In this document: positions 7,090-15,477 of the stretch, piece by piece
Numbering within the stretch: the stretch's first letter is position 1
Layout of the letters: each line of letters opens with the position of its first letter
NCBI GenBank assembly: GCA_002392835.1
Contig: DGHX01000042.1
Span: forward strand, 9,150 to 40,849
Reading direction: 5' to 3'
DNA from: Prevotella sp. UBA3837
GTDB taxonomy: Bacteria; Bacteroidota; Bacteroidia; Bacteroidales; Bacteroidaceae
Length of the DNA stretch: 31,700 nt
The notes under the pieces: generated by a model
Databases searched by the model: none
What the model saw: the letters and a program-made list of their open reading frames with translations, nothing else
Told to the model about the DNA's origin: nothing
Translations under genes and position numbers: made by a program

Positions 7090-9015
7090 TTAAATTAGTG
7101 TTTTGAAGTATTCCGTCAGTTCCTCCACCACGAAGGGCTGTCCCTTCACCTGGTTGAACTGTGCGGGCGTGAAGTTGTCGACCTTCATGCGCAGGTAAGC
7201 GGCCAGCTGACCCATGTTCTGTTCGGCCACCACCACCTTCTTATACTTAGAGAGCACCTCTGCCGTGTTCTTGGGCAGCGGGTTCAGGTACTTGAACTGT
7301 GCCAGCGCCACCTTGTGACCTGCCGAGCGCAGCTCGTCCATGGCGGCGTGCAGGTGACCGTAGGTGCTGCCGAAGCCTACGATGAGCAGGTCGGCATCGG
7401 CGGCGTCGCCCTCCACCTCCAGGTCGGGCACCACGATGTTCGCTATCTTCTGCTGGCGCAGGCGCGTCATCAGGTCGTGGTTCTCGGGGTTCGTCGAGAT
7501 GGCACCCGTCTGCGAGTCCTTCTCCAGTCCGCCCAGGATGTGTGTGAAGCCCTCGCGGCCCGGCACGGCCCAGTAGCGGGCGCCGTTCTCAGTGCGCATG
7601 TAGGGTGTCCACTGTCCGCGCAGCTCCTCGGGCACGTAGGGCGGGTTGATGGTGTCGAGCTTGCTGATGTCGGGCAGCCGGAAAGCTCCAGAGCCGTTGG
7701 CCACGAAGGCATCGGTGAGCAGCACCACGGGCGTCATGTGCTCCAGGGCCATCTTGCAGGCCTGGAAGGCGGCGTCGAAGCAGTCAGTGGGGCTCAGGGC
7801 GGCAATGACGGGCATGGGGCTCTCGCCGTTGCGGCCGAAGAGCACCTGCAGCAGGTCCGTCTGCTCGCTCTTCGTGGGCAGGCCTGTGGCGGGACCGCCG
7901 CGCTGCACGTCGATGACCACCAGCGGCAGCTCCATGATGACGCCCAGGTTCATGGCCTCACTCTTCAGGCAGATGCCCGGGCCGCTGGTGCTCGTCACGC
8001 CCAGGGCTCCGGCGAAGGAGGCTCCCAGGGCCGAGGCGCAGCCGCTGATCTCGTCCTCGCACTGCACGGTGATGACGCCCAGCGACTTATGCTTCGACAG
8101 CTCGTGCAGGATGTCGGTGGCCGGCGTGATGGGGTACGAGCCTAAGTACAGCTTCAGCCCGGCACGCTCGGCGGCGGCTATCAGACCGTAGGCCGTGGCC
8201 TTGTTGCCCGTGATGTCCATATAGCGGCCGGGCACCTTCACCTTCGACTCCACGCGGTACACGTTCACCGTCGAGGAGTGGGTGTTGTGGCCGTAGTCGT
8301 AGCCAGCCTGAATCACCCGGATGTTAGCCTCGGCTATGGCAGGCTTCTTGGCGAACTTCTCGCGCAGGAAGTTAGCCACCAGGTTCAGGTCGCGGTCGAA
8401 GAGCCAGCACACCAGTCCCAGTGCAAACATGTTTCGGCACTTCAGTACGGACTTCATATCCATACCTGAAGCCCCCCCTACTGCCCCCGAGGGGGCTTCT
8501 TTAGTCTTGCCATTCTTGGATGAGTCTGTAGTAGCCCCCTCGGGGGCTGAAGGGGGGGCCAAGACCTGCTTCACCATCGTCGTCAGCGGGCACTGTATGA
8601 CGCGGTCGGGGTCTATGCCCATCTCGCCCAGGTAGTCCTGCGTCTTAAACTGCGCCTTCTCCAGGTCCTTCGGCCCAAAGGAGTCGGTGTCGATGATGAT
8701 GGTGGCGCCGGGCTTGGCATAGCGGTACTGCGTCTTCAGCGCAGCGGCGTTCATGGCCACCAGCACGTCGCACTTGTCGCCGGGCGTGTACACCTGTCCG
8801 GCGCCGATGTGCACCTGGAAACCGCTCACGCCCGTGAGCGAGCCCTGCGGGGCGCGGATGTCAGCAGGATAGTCGGGGAATGTCGAGATGCCGTTACCAA
8901 CGGTGGCACTGACCGTAGAGAAGATGTTGCCGGCCAACTGCATGCCGTCGCCGGAGTCACCTGAAAAACGCACGACCACCTGGTCGAGCTCCTTCACTTC
9001 CAATTGTTCAGCCAT
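7090..9015 (-). CDS. korA: 2-oxoacid:ferredoxin oxidoreductase, fused gamma-alpha subunit
   Basis: 641 residues, partner of KorB. The N-terminal gamma domain (about 1-200) has the motif VVVRFSGDSGDGMQLAGNIF. The alpha domain (about 245-641) shows GNKATAYGLIAAAERAGLKL, YPITPATDILHELS, and ECQ-like VQCEDEISGCASALGASFAGA. The gamma-alpha fusion is normal for Bacteroidetes. The unusual feature is a stretch of about 32 residues at 153-184, rich in A, P, G and S and including EAPSGAVGGAS. It sits between TTMVKQVL and MDMKSVLKC, where I expect only a short linker. It is encoded by a GC-rich palindromic repeat (8464-8559) also found in the gene at 28958. The frame is kept, so the enzyme is probably functional. 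A TACCTTTG box at 9111-9118 (minus) is the likely promoter. Confidence 0.92.
   Translation of the reverse strand: MAEQLEVKELDQVVVRFSGDSGDGMQLAGNIFSTVSATVGNGISTFPDYPADIRAPQGSLTGVSGFQVHIGAGQVYTPGDKCDVLVAMNAAALKTQYRYAKPGATIIIDTDSFGPKDLEKAQFKTQDYLGEMGIDPDRVIQCPLTTMVKQVLAPPSAPEGATTDSSKNGKTKEAPSGAVGGASGMDMKSVLKCRNMFALGLVCWLFDRDLNLVANFLREKFAKKPAIAEANIRVIQAGYDYGHNTHSSTVNVYRVESKVKVPGRYMDITGNKATAYGLIAAAERAGLKLYLGSYPITPATDILHELSKHKSLGVITVQCEDEISGCASALGASFAGALGVTSTSGPGICLKSEAMNLGVIMELPLVVIDVQRGGPATGLPTKSEQTDLLQVLFGRNGESPMPVIAALSPTDCFDAAFQACKMALEHMTPVVLLTDAFVANGSGAFRLPDISKLDTINPPYVPEELRGQWTPYMRTENGARYWAVPGREGFTHILGGLEKDSQTGAISTNPENHDLMTRLRQQKIANIVVPDLEVEGDAADADLLIVGFGSTYGHLHAAMDELRSAGHKVALAQFKYLNPLPKNTAEVLSKYKKVVVAEQNMGQLAAYLRMKVDNFTPAQFNQVKGQPFVVEELTEYFKTLI
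8464..8559. repeat. Palindromic GC-rich repeat inserted in frame in korA
   Basis: Two inverted modules face each other: one reads CCCCCGAGGGGGCTTC near 8486-8501, the other GCCCCCTCGGGGGCTGA near 8534-8550. A less repetitive centre separates them. On the coding strand it gives residues 153-184 of KorA without a stop. A closely related sequence lies at 29562-29668. Confidence 0.8.
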
Positions 9016-9110
9016 AGCTTGTTTTTATTATGTAATGATGTGTCGGCCCCTGCCACCCTGCTCCTCAGCGCGTGAAGGCCGTGGCGGGGGCATTGTGGTA
9101 ATACAGCGTG

Positions 9111-9118
9111 CAAAGGTA
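9111..9118 (-). promoter_or_regulatory. Bacteroidetes -7 box for korA-korB
   Basis: TACCTTTG on the minus strand, followed by C, about 95 bases upstream of the korA ATG. It matches the TAnnTTTG consensus; the -33 element is unclear. Confidence 0.5.
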
Positions 9119-9266
9119 CAAAAAGTTTTTGAAACGAGCTCATAAAACGACGATTAAAACTGCGAAAACGTCATTTTCTTCATCTGTGTCGCCGGTGTTG
9201 ACCCCTGTCGCCGCCAAAGGGCCTTCACCACAACCTGCTGTCCTTCACTTTATAGCAAGAAAATGC

Positions 9267-9693
9267 AAAAAATCGTGCTACAAGTGCTACAGCAACATGC
9301 AAACGGTTGATTTGTAGTAAAATAGCTGTAGCTCGATGTGGAAAAATCGTGCTACCATCGTGCTACCATCCTGCTACAGCTATGCCACAACCCTCCTCTG
9401 CACCAGCGGGCCGCACCTTTTCGGTACAGGTGCCGTCCGGACAGGGTTGAAGGCCAACCGTGCAGGGACTGAACGCCCGCCCTGCTACCTTGCGCCTACG
9501 CGCAAAACACCTTGCGGGCCAGCGCAAAACACTTTGTTCCTTGGCGCAAAAAAGAAGCACTTAAATTTCAGTAGTTTGTGGATGTAGCAGGATGGTAGCA
9601 GGATGGTAGCACGATTTTCTCGCATTGTGCTACAGATAACACGCAGATTATCAATACGTTGTGGTCTGCTGTAGCACTTGTGGCACGATTTTT
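9267..9693. repeat. Long imperfect inverted repeat in the korA-WYL intergenic region
   Basis: Left arm 9267-9378 and right arm 9583-9693 are each about 110 bases and are reverse complements with scattered differences. Both arms, read inward, begin AAAATCGTGC(T/C)ACAAGTG and end with 11-base-period units of the type CTACCATCCTG. The centre (9379-9582) is about 200 bases, GC-rich at first, and holds repeated GCGCAAAA-type words. No convincing coding sequence was found on either strand; the short open frames are incidental. The remainder of the 9016-9894 gap holds only the korA and WYL promoters. It may be a non-autonomous mobile element (MITE-like) or a structured RNA locus. No target-site duplication was established. 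Confidence 0.65.
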
Positions 9694-9799
9694 CGTGTTT
9701 TTCCGTTGAAAAGAAGGGAATGCAGAGTACAGCACGAATTATTCCATTCTTTTTCGCATCTTTTTTTATAATAATGTGGTGAAATAGAAATATTTTTTG

Positions 9800-9807
9800 T
9801 ACTTTTG
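9800..9807 (+). promoter_or_regulatory. Bacteroidetes -7 box for the WYL regulator
   Basis: TACTTTTG on the plus strand, 87 bases before the ATG at 9895, matching TAnnTTTG and lying in AT-rich DNA just after the long inverted repeat. Confidence 0.45.
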
Positions 9808-9894
9808 CTTTCTGAAACAATTCTATCCTAAGACATGCATAGCAAATGATCCAAACAGGACGAATTATACCAAAACATCTTATAACAACGCCTT

Positions 9895-10812
9895 ATGAAA
9901 GCATCTGAATTGTTCAAAGAGTATATTTGGCTGCTGAACACCATTTATCAGGCAGGAAAGATATCTTTTGCAGACATCAATGAGAAGTGGCTAAGTACAG
10001 AAATGAGCGGTGGGTTGGAGATCTCCAGAACCACATTCAATCGTCATAAAGATGCCATTGAGGATATCTTTGGCATCATCATAGAATGCGACAAGAAAGA
10101 TGACTTCAGGTATTATATTGCCAACAAGGCTGTGCTTCGCGAAGACACAATCCAAAACTGGATGCTTTCGTCCCTAACGGTTCATACTGCTGTTCAAGAG
10201 GGTGTCAGCCTTCAGAAACGGATACTCCTGGAAAACATACCATCCGGATACAAACATCTCCAAATAGTATTGGAAGCGATGAAAGCCAACCATTGTATCT
10301 CTTTCACTTATCAGAAATATAATGAGGCGGAGGTGAAAAACTATCCTGAAGCAGAGCCCTATTGCCTGAAACTCTACAAACAAAGATGGTATCTGTTGGC
10401 AAAAGTCAAGCAGCAATTCCGAATCTTTTCACTCGACCGCATCAAACATATGGAATCCTTAGAACGGTCTTTTCAGTTCGATAAAGACTTTGATGCCGAA
10501 GATTACTTTCATGACTATTTTGGCGTTTTTCGAGATGAGAAGGTGCCACCACAGATAATAGTCATCAGAGCCTCAAAAGCAGAACGCCCCTATCTTAGAG
10601 ATCTTCCCCTTCACCATTCTCAGAAGGAAATAGCCACCACGGCCGAGTACTCCGACTTCTCATATCTCATCTCACCCACTGACGATTTCATTGGAGAAAT
10701 CCTCCGTAAGAAAGACCGCCTCTATGTCATTTCGCCCATAGAACTACGCGAAAAAGTGCTCAAAATCATCGAGGAAATGGGTGAAAACTACAAAAAACAG
10801 AAAAAAGTTTGA
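9895..10812 (+). CDS. WYL-domain transcriptional regulator beside the cas operon
   Basis: 305 residues. The N-terminus (about 1-75) reads as a winged-helix DNA-binding region (ISFADINEKWLS, ISRTTFNRHKDAIEDIFGI). The WYL domain (about 125-190) includes ISFTYQKYN, EPYCLKLYKQRWYLLAKV and FSLDRIKHMESL; RWYLLA is the motif that names the family. The C-terminal part (about 215-300) resembles the WCX extension. WYL proteins bind ligands, often nucleic acids or nucleotides, and regulate defence genes including CRISPR-Cas. It ends 58 bases before the cas3 start on the same strand. That position suggests it controls the cas operon, but no operator could be identified. The low-GC style matches the cas genes. 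Confidence 0.8.
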   Translation: MKASELFKEYIWLLNTIYQAGKISFADINEKWLSTEMSGGLEISRTTFNRHKDAIEDIFGIIIECDKKDDFRYYIANKAVLREDTIQNWMLSSLTVHTAVQEGVSLQKRILLENIPSGYKHLQIVLEAMKANHCISFTYQKYNEAEVKNYPEAEPYCLKLYKQRWYLLAKVKQQFRIFSLDRIKHMESLERSFQFDKDFDAEDYFHDYFGVFRDEKVPPQIIVIRASKAERPYLRDLPLHHSQKEIATTAEYSDFSYLISPTDDFIGEILRKKDRLYVISPIELREKVLKIIEEMGENYKKQKKV

Positions 10813-10843
10813 GATTGTACCACGATTTGGAACAACATGTCTT

Positions 10844-10851
10844 TATCTTTG
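10844..10851 (+). promoter_or_regulatory. Bacteroidetes -7 box for the cas operon
   Basis: TATCTTTG on the plus strand, 19 bases before the cas3 ATG at 10871. It gives a very short leader. A TTTG at 10826-10829 lies upstream but with shorter spacing than ideal. Confidence 0.5.
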
Positions 10852-10870
10852 TAGCCAAAAAAGAAAACTA

Positions 10871-13051
10871 ATGACGGAATTGTACGCTCACATCACACAG
10901 TCACAAGACAACGGCATAGGGCATCGAGTACAATCTTTAGAATCTCATAGTACCCATGTTGCTGAACTTGCAGCGCAGTTTGCTGCTGAGTTCGGCTTTG
11001 ACGATATAGCACGTATCATGGGATTACTACATGACAAAGGTAAGGAACAGACTGAATGGCAGAAGTATATTCAAGGGGTTACAGGTTACAACCCGAAATA
11101 CGCCAATACGAAGAATGGTCCGAATCATGCATATATAGGTGCTCGTATTGCAAGAAAACTGTATCCTCAATTATCACCATTGATTGCCCAGCCAATAGCA
11201 GGGCATCACCGGGGGCTTTACGACTATTGCGAATATACTGAAGAGATAAAGAAAGATATTCCCAAGGAGGTGTCGATTCCGGAATCGAAACCTTGCAATA
11301 TGCCCACAATGGTGAATCTAAAGAGCTCTGACTATCACCACATAGTCCGTATGCTCTTCTCCTGTCTCGTGGATGCCGATAGTTTGGATACAGAAGAGTT
11401 TATGAATCCAGAACAGGCGTCACATCGTGGTGTTCATACAACGATGGAAGAATTGTTAAGTAAGTTAGAGGAGTTTTTATCTCATTTGAAGGAAAAGTCA
11501 GAGGATACAGAGGTCAACCGCATTCGTAATTACGTGCAGGAGCAATGTGTCAAGGAAAGCCAAGGCAAGACGGGATGTTATAGCCTCACCGTTCCTACAG
11601 GTGGCGGAAAGACGTTGGCTTCGGTGCTGTGGGCCTTGAACCATGCAGTTAAAAACCATCTCCACAGGGTAATCGTCGCAATACCTTATACAAGTATTAT
11701 CGTGCAGACAGCTGCTACGCTGAAAGCAATATTTGGCGAGGAGAATGTATTAGAACATCATTCCTGCTTTGATTCTGAAACAATAAAAGACAGAGAACTC
11801 AGAGAACGCTTGCAATTGGCCACGGAGAATTGGGATTATCCTGTCATCGTTACCACTAACGTACAATTGTTTGAATCGTTGTTCAGCAACAAACGCTCCG
11901 ATTGTCGGAAGCTTCACAACATAGTCAAGAGTGTGCTGATACTTGATGAAGTACAGACACTGCCGATGACCTTTTATAAACCTATAGTCCATACGCTTGA
12001 CACGTCGTGTCGTCTCTTTGGCACTTCTGTCCTTTTCACTACTGCCAGTCAGCCTGTGTTGACAGGAAGGATAGAGGGAACTAATCCTTCTGTCGGATTT
12101 GATGCTTTGCACGCTGTCCATGAGATTATCCCTGAAGAGGCGAGACTCTACGACAAACTGAGGCGTGTAAAACTGGTTATCAATGAAACTTCCAAATCAT
12201 ACGATGAAATAGCGGCGGAATTGGCCAAGCATCAACGCGTCCTCTGCATCGTGAATACTCGCAGGGATGCCAAAGAGCTTTATGAGAGATTGCCAAAAGA
12301 GGGAATATGTTTGCATCTTTCGCGAATGATGTGCCCAACTCATGTGGCAGCAACCATAAAGAGTATTAAACACACATTGAAAGAGAACAGCGATAGTCCC
12401 ATCAGAGTAATCGCCACACAACTTGTCGAAGCAGGTGTTGACATTGATTTCCCCGTGGTATATCGCCAGGAGGCGGGGCTTGATTCAATACTTCAGGCAG
12501 CAGGGCGCTGCAATCGTGAAGGAAAGCAAGGAACCGGTACTACCTACGTGTTCAGTTTAGGAAAGGAGCATCCGCTGCCGACAGGCTTCATTTCACAGAC
12601 GAACAACGCACGACTGAATATGGTGGGCCAATATGACTGGTTTGCTCCTGAGACAATGGTGGCTTATTTCAAGCAACTTCATTGCCGTATTGACAACTTC
12701 GATAAACAGCAAATGCAAGAATTGCTCTATAAGCCTGAATGTGAGTTTGAGGAGGCGGCAAAACGTTTCCACTTGATAGATGACCAGACGAAACCAGTCC
12801 TTGTTAATTGGCATGACAGCATGAATCTTTATCAGCGACTGCTTTCAGAAGGCCCCTCTTATCAGCTGATAAAACAGATGGCTCAATACAGCGTCAATAT
12901 TCGCAAGCACGACTTTGACGTGTTAAAAAGTATCGGTGCCATTGAGGAACCTTTCGAGAATATCTATGTAATAACCAATCCTGCCTTCTACCATGATGAC
13001 ACAGGATTGTCAATAGAGAATCATTGGATTGAAGAAACATATATAGTATAA
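10871..13051 (+). CDS. cas3: Type I-C CRISPR-associated helicase/nuclease Cas3
   Basis: 726 residues from the ATG at 10871; an upstream in-frame ATG at 10781 would overlap the WYL gene and is unlikely. Cas3 is recruited by Cascade to the target R-loop, then nicks and degrades DNA. The N-terminal HD nuclease domain shows H26-x-x-H29, LLHDKGK (His54, Asp55), NHAYIGA (His86) and GHHRG (His112, His113). The helicase shows Walker A VPTGGGKT (241-248), motif II DEVQ (359-362), motif III TTASQP and motif VI QAAGRCNR (542-549). All expected catalytic motifs are present, so the enzyme looks intact. It is the first gene of cas3-cas5-cas8c-cas7, the type I-C order. Confidence 0.95.
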   Translation: MTELYAHITQSQDNGIGHRVQSLESHSTHVAELAAQFAAEFGFDDIARIMGLLHDKGKEQTEWQKYIQGVTGYNPKYANTKNGPNHAYIGARIARKLYPQLSPLIAQPIAGHHRGLYDYCEYTEEIKKDIPKEVSIPESKPCNMPTMVNLKSSDYHHIVRMLFSCLVDADSLDTEEFMNPEQASHRGVHTTMEELLSKLEEFLSHLKEKSEDTEVNRIRNYVQEQCVKESQGKTGCYSLTVPTGGGKTLASVLWALNHAVKNHLHRVIVAIPYTSIIVQTAATLKAIFGEENVLEHHSCFDSETIKDRELRERLQLATENWDYPVIVTTNVQLFESLFSNKRSDCRKLHNIVKSVLILDEVQTLPMTFYKPIVHTLDTSCRLFGTSVLFTTASQPVLTGRIEGTNPSVGFDALHAVHEIIPEEARLYDKLRRVKLVINETSKSYDEIAAELAKHQRVLCIVNTRRDAKELYERLPKEGICLHLSRMMCPTHVAATIKSIKHTLKENSDSPIRVIATQLVEAGVDIDFPVVYRQEAGLDSILQAAGRCNREGKQGTGTTYVFSLGKEHPLPTGFISQTNNARLNMVGQYDWFAPETMVAYFKQLHCRIDNFDKQQMQELLYKPECEFEEAAKRFHLIDDQTKPVLVNWHDSMNLYQRLLSEGPSYQLIKQMAQYSVNIRKHDFDVLKSIGAIEEPFENIYVITNPAFYHDDTGLSIENHWIEETYIV

Positions 13052-13056
13052 TCAAT

Positions 13057-13737
13057 ATGGAATACTACGACAAAGAATTCTGTTTAGAGGTTTGGGGGCC
13101 GATGGCCTGCTTCACTCGTCCGGAACTGAAAGTGGAACGGGTGAGTTATGATGTCATCACGCCTTCTGCTGCACGTGCTATCTTTGAGGCCATCTTTTGG
13201 AAGCCTGCCATTCATTGGCAAGTGACAAAGATAGAGGTACTGAATCCTATCAAATGGACTTCAGTACGGCGTAATGAAGTAGGCGCTGTTGCATCGAGGA
13301 ATCCAATTTATATAGAAGACAAACGCCAACAGAAGAACAGCCTATTGCTAAAGGATGTTAGATACCGTATCTGGGCAAAGTTGGAGTTCATTCCTCAGCG
13401 GAAGAGAACAAAACAGCCAGACTCGTTTGAAAAGGAACATCATGATGAGAATCCAGCAAAATACAATGCCATGTTTGAGCGACGCGCCAGTAAAGGGCAG
13501 TGCTACAATCAGCCCTATTTGGGTACTCGCGAATGTTCGGCATCCTTCAGACTGGTTAATCCGGAAACTGATGAATTGGCTGCACCCATCAACGAGAACC
13601 GTGATTTGGGCATCATGCTCTATGATATGGACTTCAAGCAGGACTTGAAGAATCCACCTGCCATGTTCTATCGTGTAAAGATGGAGAATGGGGTGATTAT
13701 TGTTCCACCAAGAAATAGTGAGGAGATACTGCGATGA
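13057..13737 (+). CDS. cas5c: Type I-C Cas5 (Cas5d/Cas5c), pre-crRNA endoribonuclease
   Basis: 226 residues. In type I-C, which lacks Cas6, Cas5 cuts the pre-crRNA within the repeat and stays bound to the 5' handle in Cascade. Diagnostic blocks are WGPMACFTRPELKVERVSYD (13-32), TPSAARAIFEAIFWKPAIHW (35-54), SVRRNEV (69-75), and KYNAMFERRASKGQCYNQPY (135-154). The catalytic residues of the Bacillus homologue are a Tyr and a Lys-His pair. The segment RKRTKQPDSFEKEHHDE (115-131) is the likely equivalent loop, but exact residues cannot be aligned by eye. It starts 5 bases after cas3 and overlaps cas8c by 4 bases (ATGA), pointing to translational coupling. Confidence 0.92.
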   Translation: MEYYDKEFCLEVWGPMACFTRPELKVERVSYDVITPSAARAIFEAIFWKPAIHWQVTKIEVLNPIKWTSVRRNEVGAVASRNPIYIEDKRQQKNSLLLKDVRYRIWAKLEFIPQRKRTKQPDSFEKEHHDENPAKYNAMFERRASKGQCYNQPYLGTRECSASFRLVNPETDELAAPINENRDLGIMLYDMDFKQDLKNPPAMFYRVKMENGVIIVPPRNSEEILR

Positions 13738-15458
13738 TACTGAAAGCACTTTATGACTATTACCACCGTTGTGGAAATTTGCCAAAACCAGGTACGGAGC
13801 TGAAGGAAATAGGTTTCCTTATCGTCATAGACAAAGAAGGGAACTTTCTTCGTTTTGAAGACAGGCGCATAGACAAAAAACAGGCACAGAAGTTCTTGGT
13901 TAAGAAACATATCGGTAGAACGAGTGCGCTGGCTGCTAACTATCTGTACGATAATAGCGGATACGTCTTTGGCTATTCGGAAAAGGGTGACTCTTCGGAA
14001 CAATATCAGACATTCAAACGTAAAGTAGAAAGCATTTATGAAGCACATCCTGATCATCAAGGCATCATGGCAGTACGAAAATTCTATCAGAATGAGCATG
14101 CTTTTATCCTTAGTCAAATGCAGTGTGATCCTCTTTGGGGAGAGATAGAAAAGAATCTAAACAAGAAATATTCCACCTTTTCATTTCTCATAGATGGAGA
14201 TACAAAAATTGTGGCAGAGAGAGCGGAATTGTTCGATGAAAACCCAGAAGCAGAAGTTGATGAAGGTAAAGTATGCATCATTTCGGGTAAGAAAGGCGCT
14301 GTTGTTGAAACTACTACGGCCACTATGATACCAGGCAGCCAAGCAACAGCCAAATTGGTAGCTTTTCAGGTTAGTTCGGGCTATGACTCATACGGTAAGA
14401 CGAAAGGTGGGAATGCTCCAATTAATGAAGAAGCAGAATTTGCATATACGACAGCCCTCAATCATCTGTTAGCATCTGACTCTCGAAATAAGTTCCTGAT
14501 AGGTTCACGCACTTTCCTCTTCTGGGCCTCCAAGAATGATGAAGCGGGACAAAAAGCAGAAGATGGTTTCTTCAGTCTTTTTGGTTTCAACGAACAATCT
14601 GACGATCCCAATCGGAATATAGGACAGGTACGAAAAGTCTTCGAGGCAATCTACAAGGGAACGCTGAAATCATCATCCGAGGATATATTCTATATTTTGG
14701 GACTTGCCCCCAATGCTGCACGCATTGCAGTCACTTACTGGGCGGAGATTCCATTACGTCAGTTTGCAGAAACCATCTGCAGACATTTTGATGACATGGA
14801 GGTCATTGACACCCGCTCTGAGAAGAAACCGTATATGAATCTGCGCAACATCATCAGCACGGTAACGCTTGGTGGTAAGGCCTCTGATGCCACACCGAAT
14901 TTGCCGGAAGCAGTAATGAAGAGTATTTTTGAAGGATTGCCTTATCCGCAGACTCTCTTTGCTTCTTGCATCAGGCGCATCCGGGCAGAATCAGGGGAAA
15001 AAGACAAAAATGCGGTGCACATCACCCGTGCCGCCATCATCAAAGCATATCTCAACAGACTAAAGAATAATGAACAAATAATACAAGTTATGTTAGACAA
15101 AGGAAATACCAACCAGGGCTACCTCTGTGGCCGACTGTTTGCCGTGCTTGATAAGATTCAGGAAGAGGCGAACAACCAACATTCTATCCGTGAGCGGTAC
15201 ATGAACTCCGCCAGTTCCACCCCTGCTGCCGTATTCTCTACTATTCTGAATCTCTCTAATCATCATGTGGAGAATCTGAAGAATGAGGGACGGAAAATCT
15301 ACTTTGAGAAGCTGAAGCAAGAAATCATCAGCAAGATTGATGCCAATGGCTTCAGACCCCAACTGGATTTGCAGGATCAAGGCCGTTTCTTCATCGGCTA
15401 TTACCACCAAAGACAGGATTTCTTTACCAAGAATGAGGATAATGATAACGAAGAATAA
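13734..15458 (+). CDS. cas8c: Type I-C Cascade large subunit Cas8c (Csd1)
   Basis: 574 residues. Cas8c is the large Cascade subunit involved in PAM recognition and, in type I-C, can also give rise to a small subunit by internal translation. Recognisable Csd1 features are the N-terminus MILKALYDYYHRCGNLPKPG, then KKHIGRTSALAANYLYDNSG with YVFGYSEK, and the central FLIGSRTFLFWAS and ILGLAPNAARIAVTYWAE. The C-terminal part (PAAVFSTILNLSNHHVENLK, then GRFFIGYYHQRQDFF) is the well-conserved Csd1 end. The start overlaps the cas5 stop by 4 bases and cas7 follows after 19 bases. No frame damage is visible. An internal start for the small subunit was not identified with confidence. Confidence 0.93.
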   Translation: MILKALYDYYHRCGNLPKPGTELKEIGFLIVIDKEGNFLRFEDRRIDKKQAQKFLVKKHIGRTSALAANYLYDNSGYVFGYSEKGDSSEQYQTFKRKVESIYEAHPDHQGIMAVRKFYQNEHAFILSQMQCDPLWGEIEKNLNKKYSTFSFLIDGDTKIVAERAELFDENPEAEVDEGKVCIISGKKGAVVETTTATMIPGSQATAKLVAFQVSSGYDSYGKTKGGNAPINEEAEFAYTTALNHLLASDSRNKFLIGSRTFLFWASKNDEAGQKAEDGFFSLFGFNEQSDDPNRNIGQVRKVFEAIYKGTLKSSSEDIFYILGLAPNAARIAVTYWAEIPLRQFAETICRHFDDMEVIDTRSEKKPYMNLRNIISTVTLGGKASDATPNLPEAVMKSIFEGLPYPQTLFASCIRRIRAESGEKDKNAVHITRAAIIKAYLNRLKNNEQIIQVMLDKGNTNQGYLCGRLFAVLDKIQEEANNQHSIRERYMNSASSTPAAVFSTILNLSNHHVENLKNEGRKIYFEKLKQEIISKIDANGFRPQLDLQDQGRFFIGYYHQRQDFFTKNEDNDNEE

Positions 15459-15477
15459 CCATTAAAATCATACTATT

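Noticed and set aside
8464..8559. Possible kinship between the GC-rich coding palindrome and the CRISPR repeat (both have CCCCC/GGGGG stems)
   Set aside because: Only the homopolymer stem is alike. Loops and flanks differ, and the palindrome lacks the ATTGAAAC end.
9336..9820. Two overlapping frames in the long inverted repeat, both with RATI(V/L)LPSCY
   Set aside because: The shared peptide arises because the arms are inverted copies. There is no start context, and length and composition do not support a gene.
10781..10870. N-terminal extension of Cas3 from the ATG at 10781
   Set aside because: It would overlap the WYL gene and pass through the -7 box; the Cas3 family starts near the ATG at 10871.
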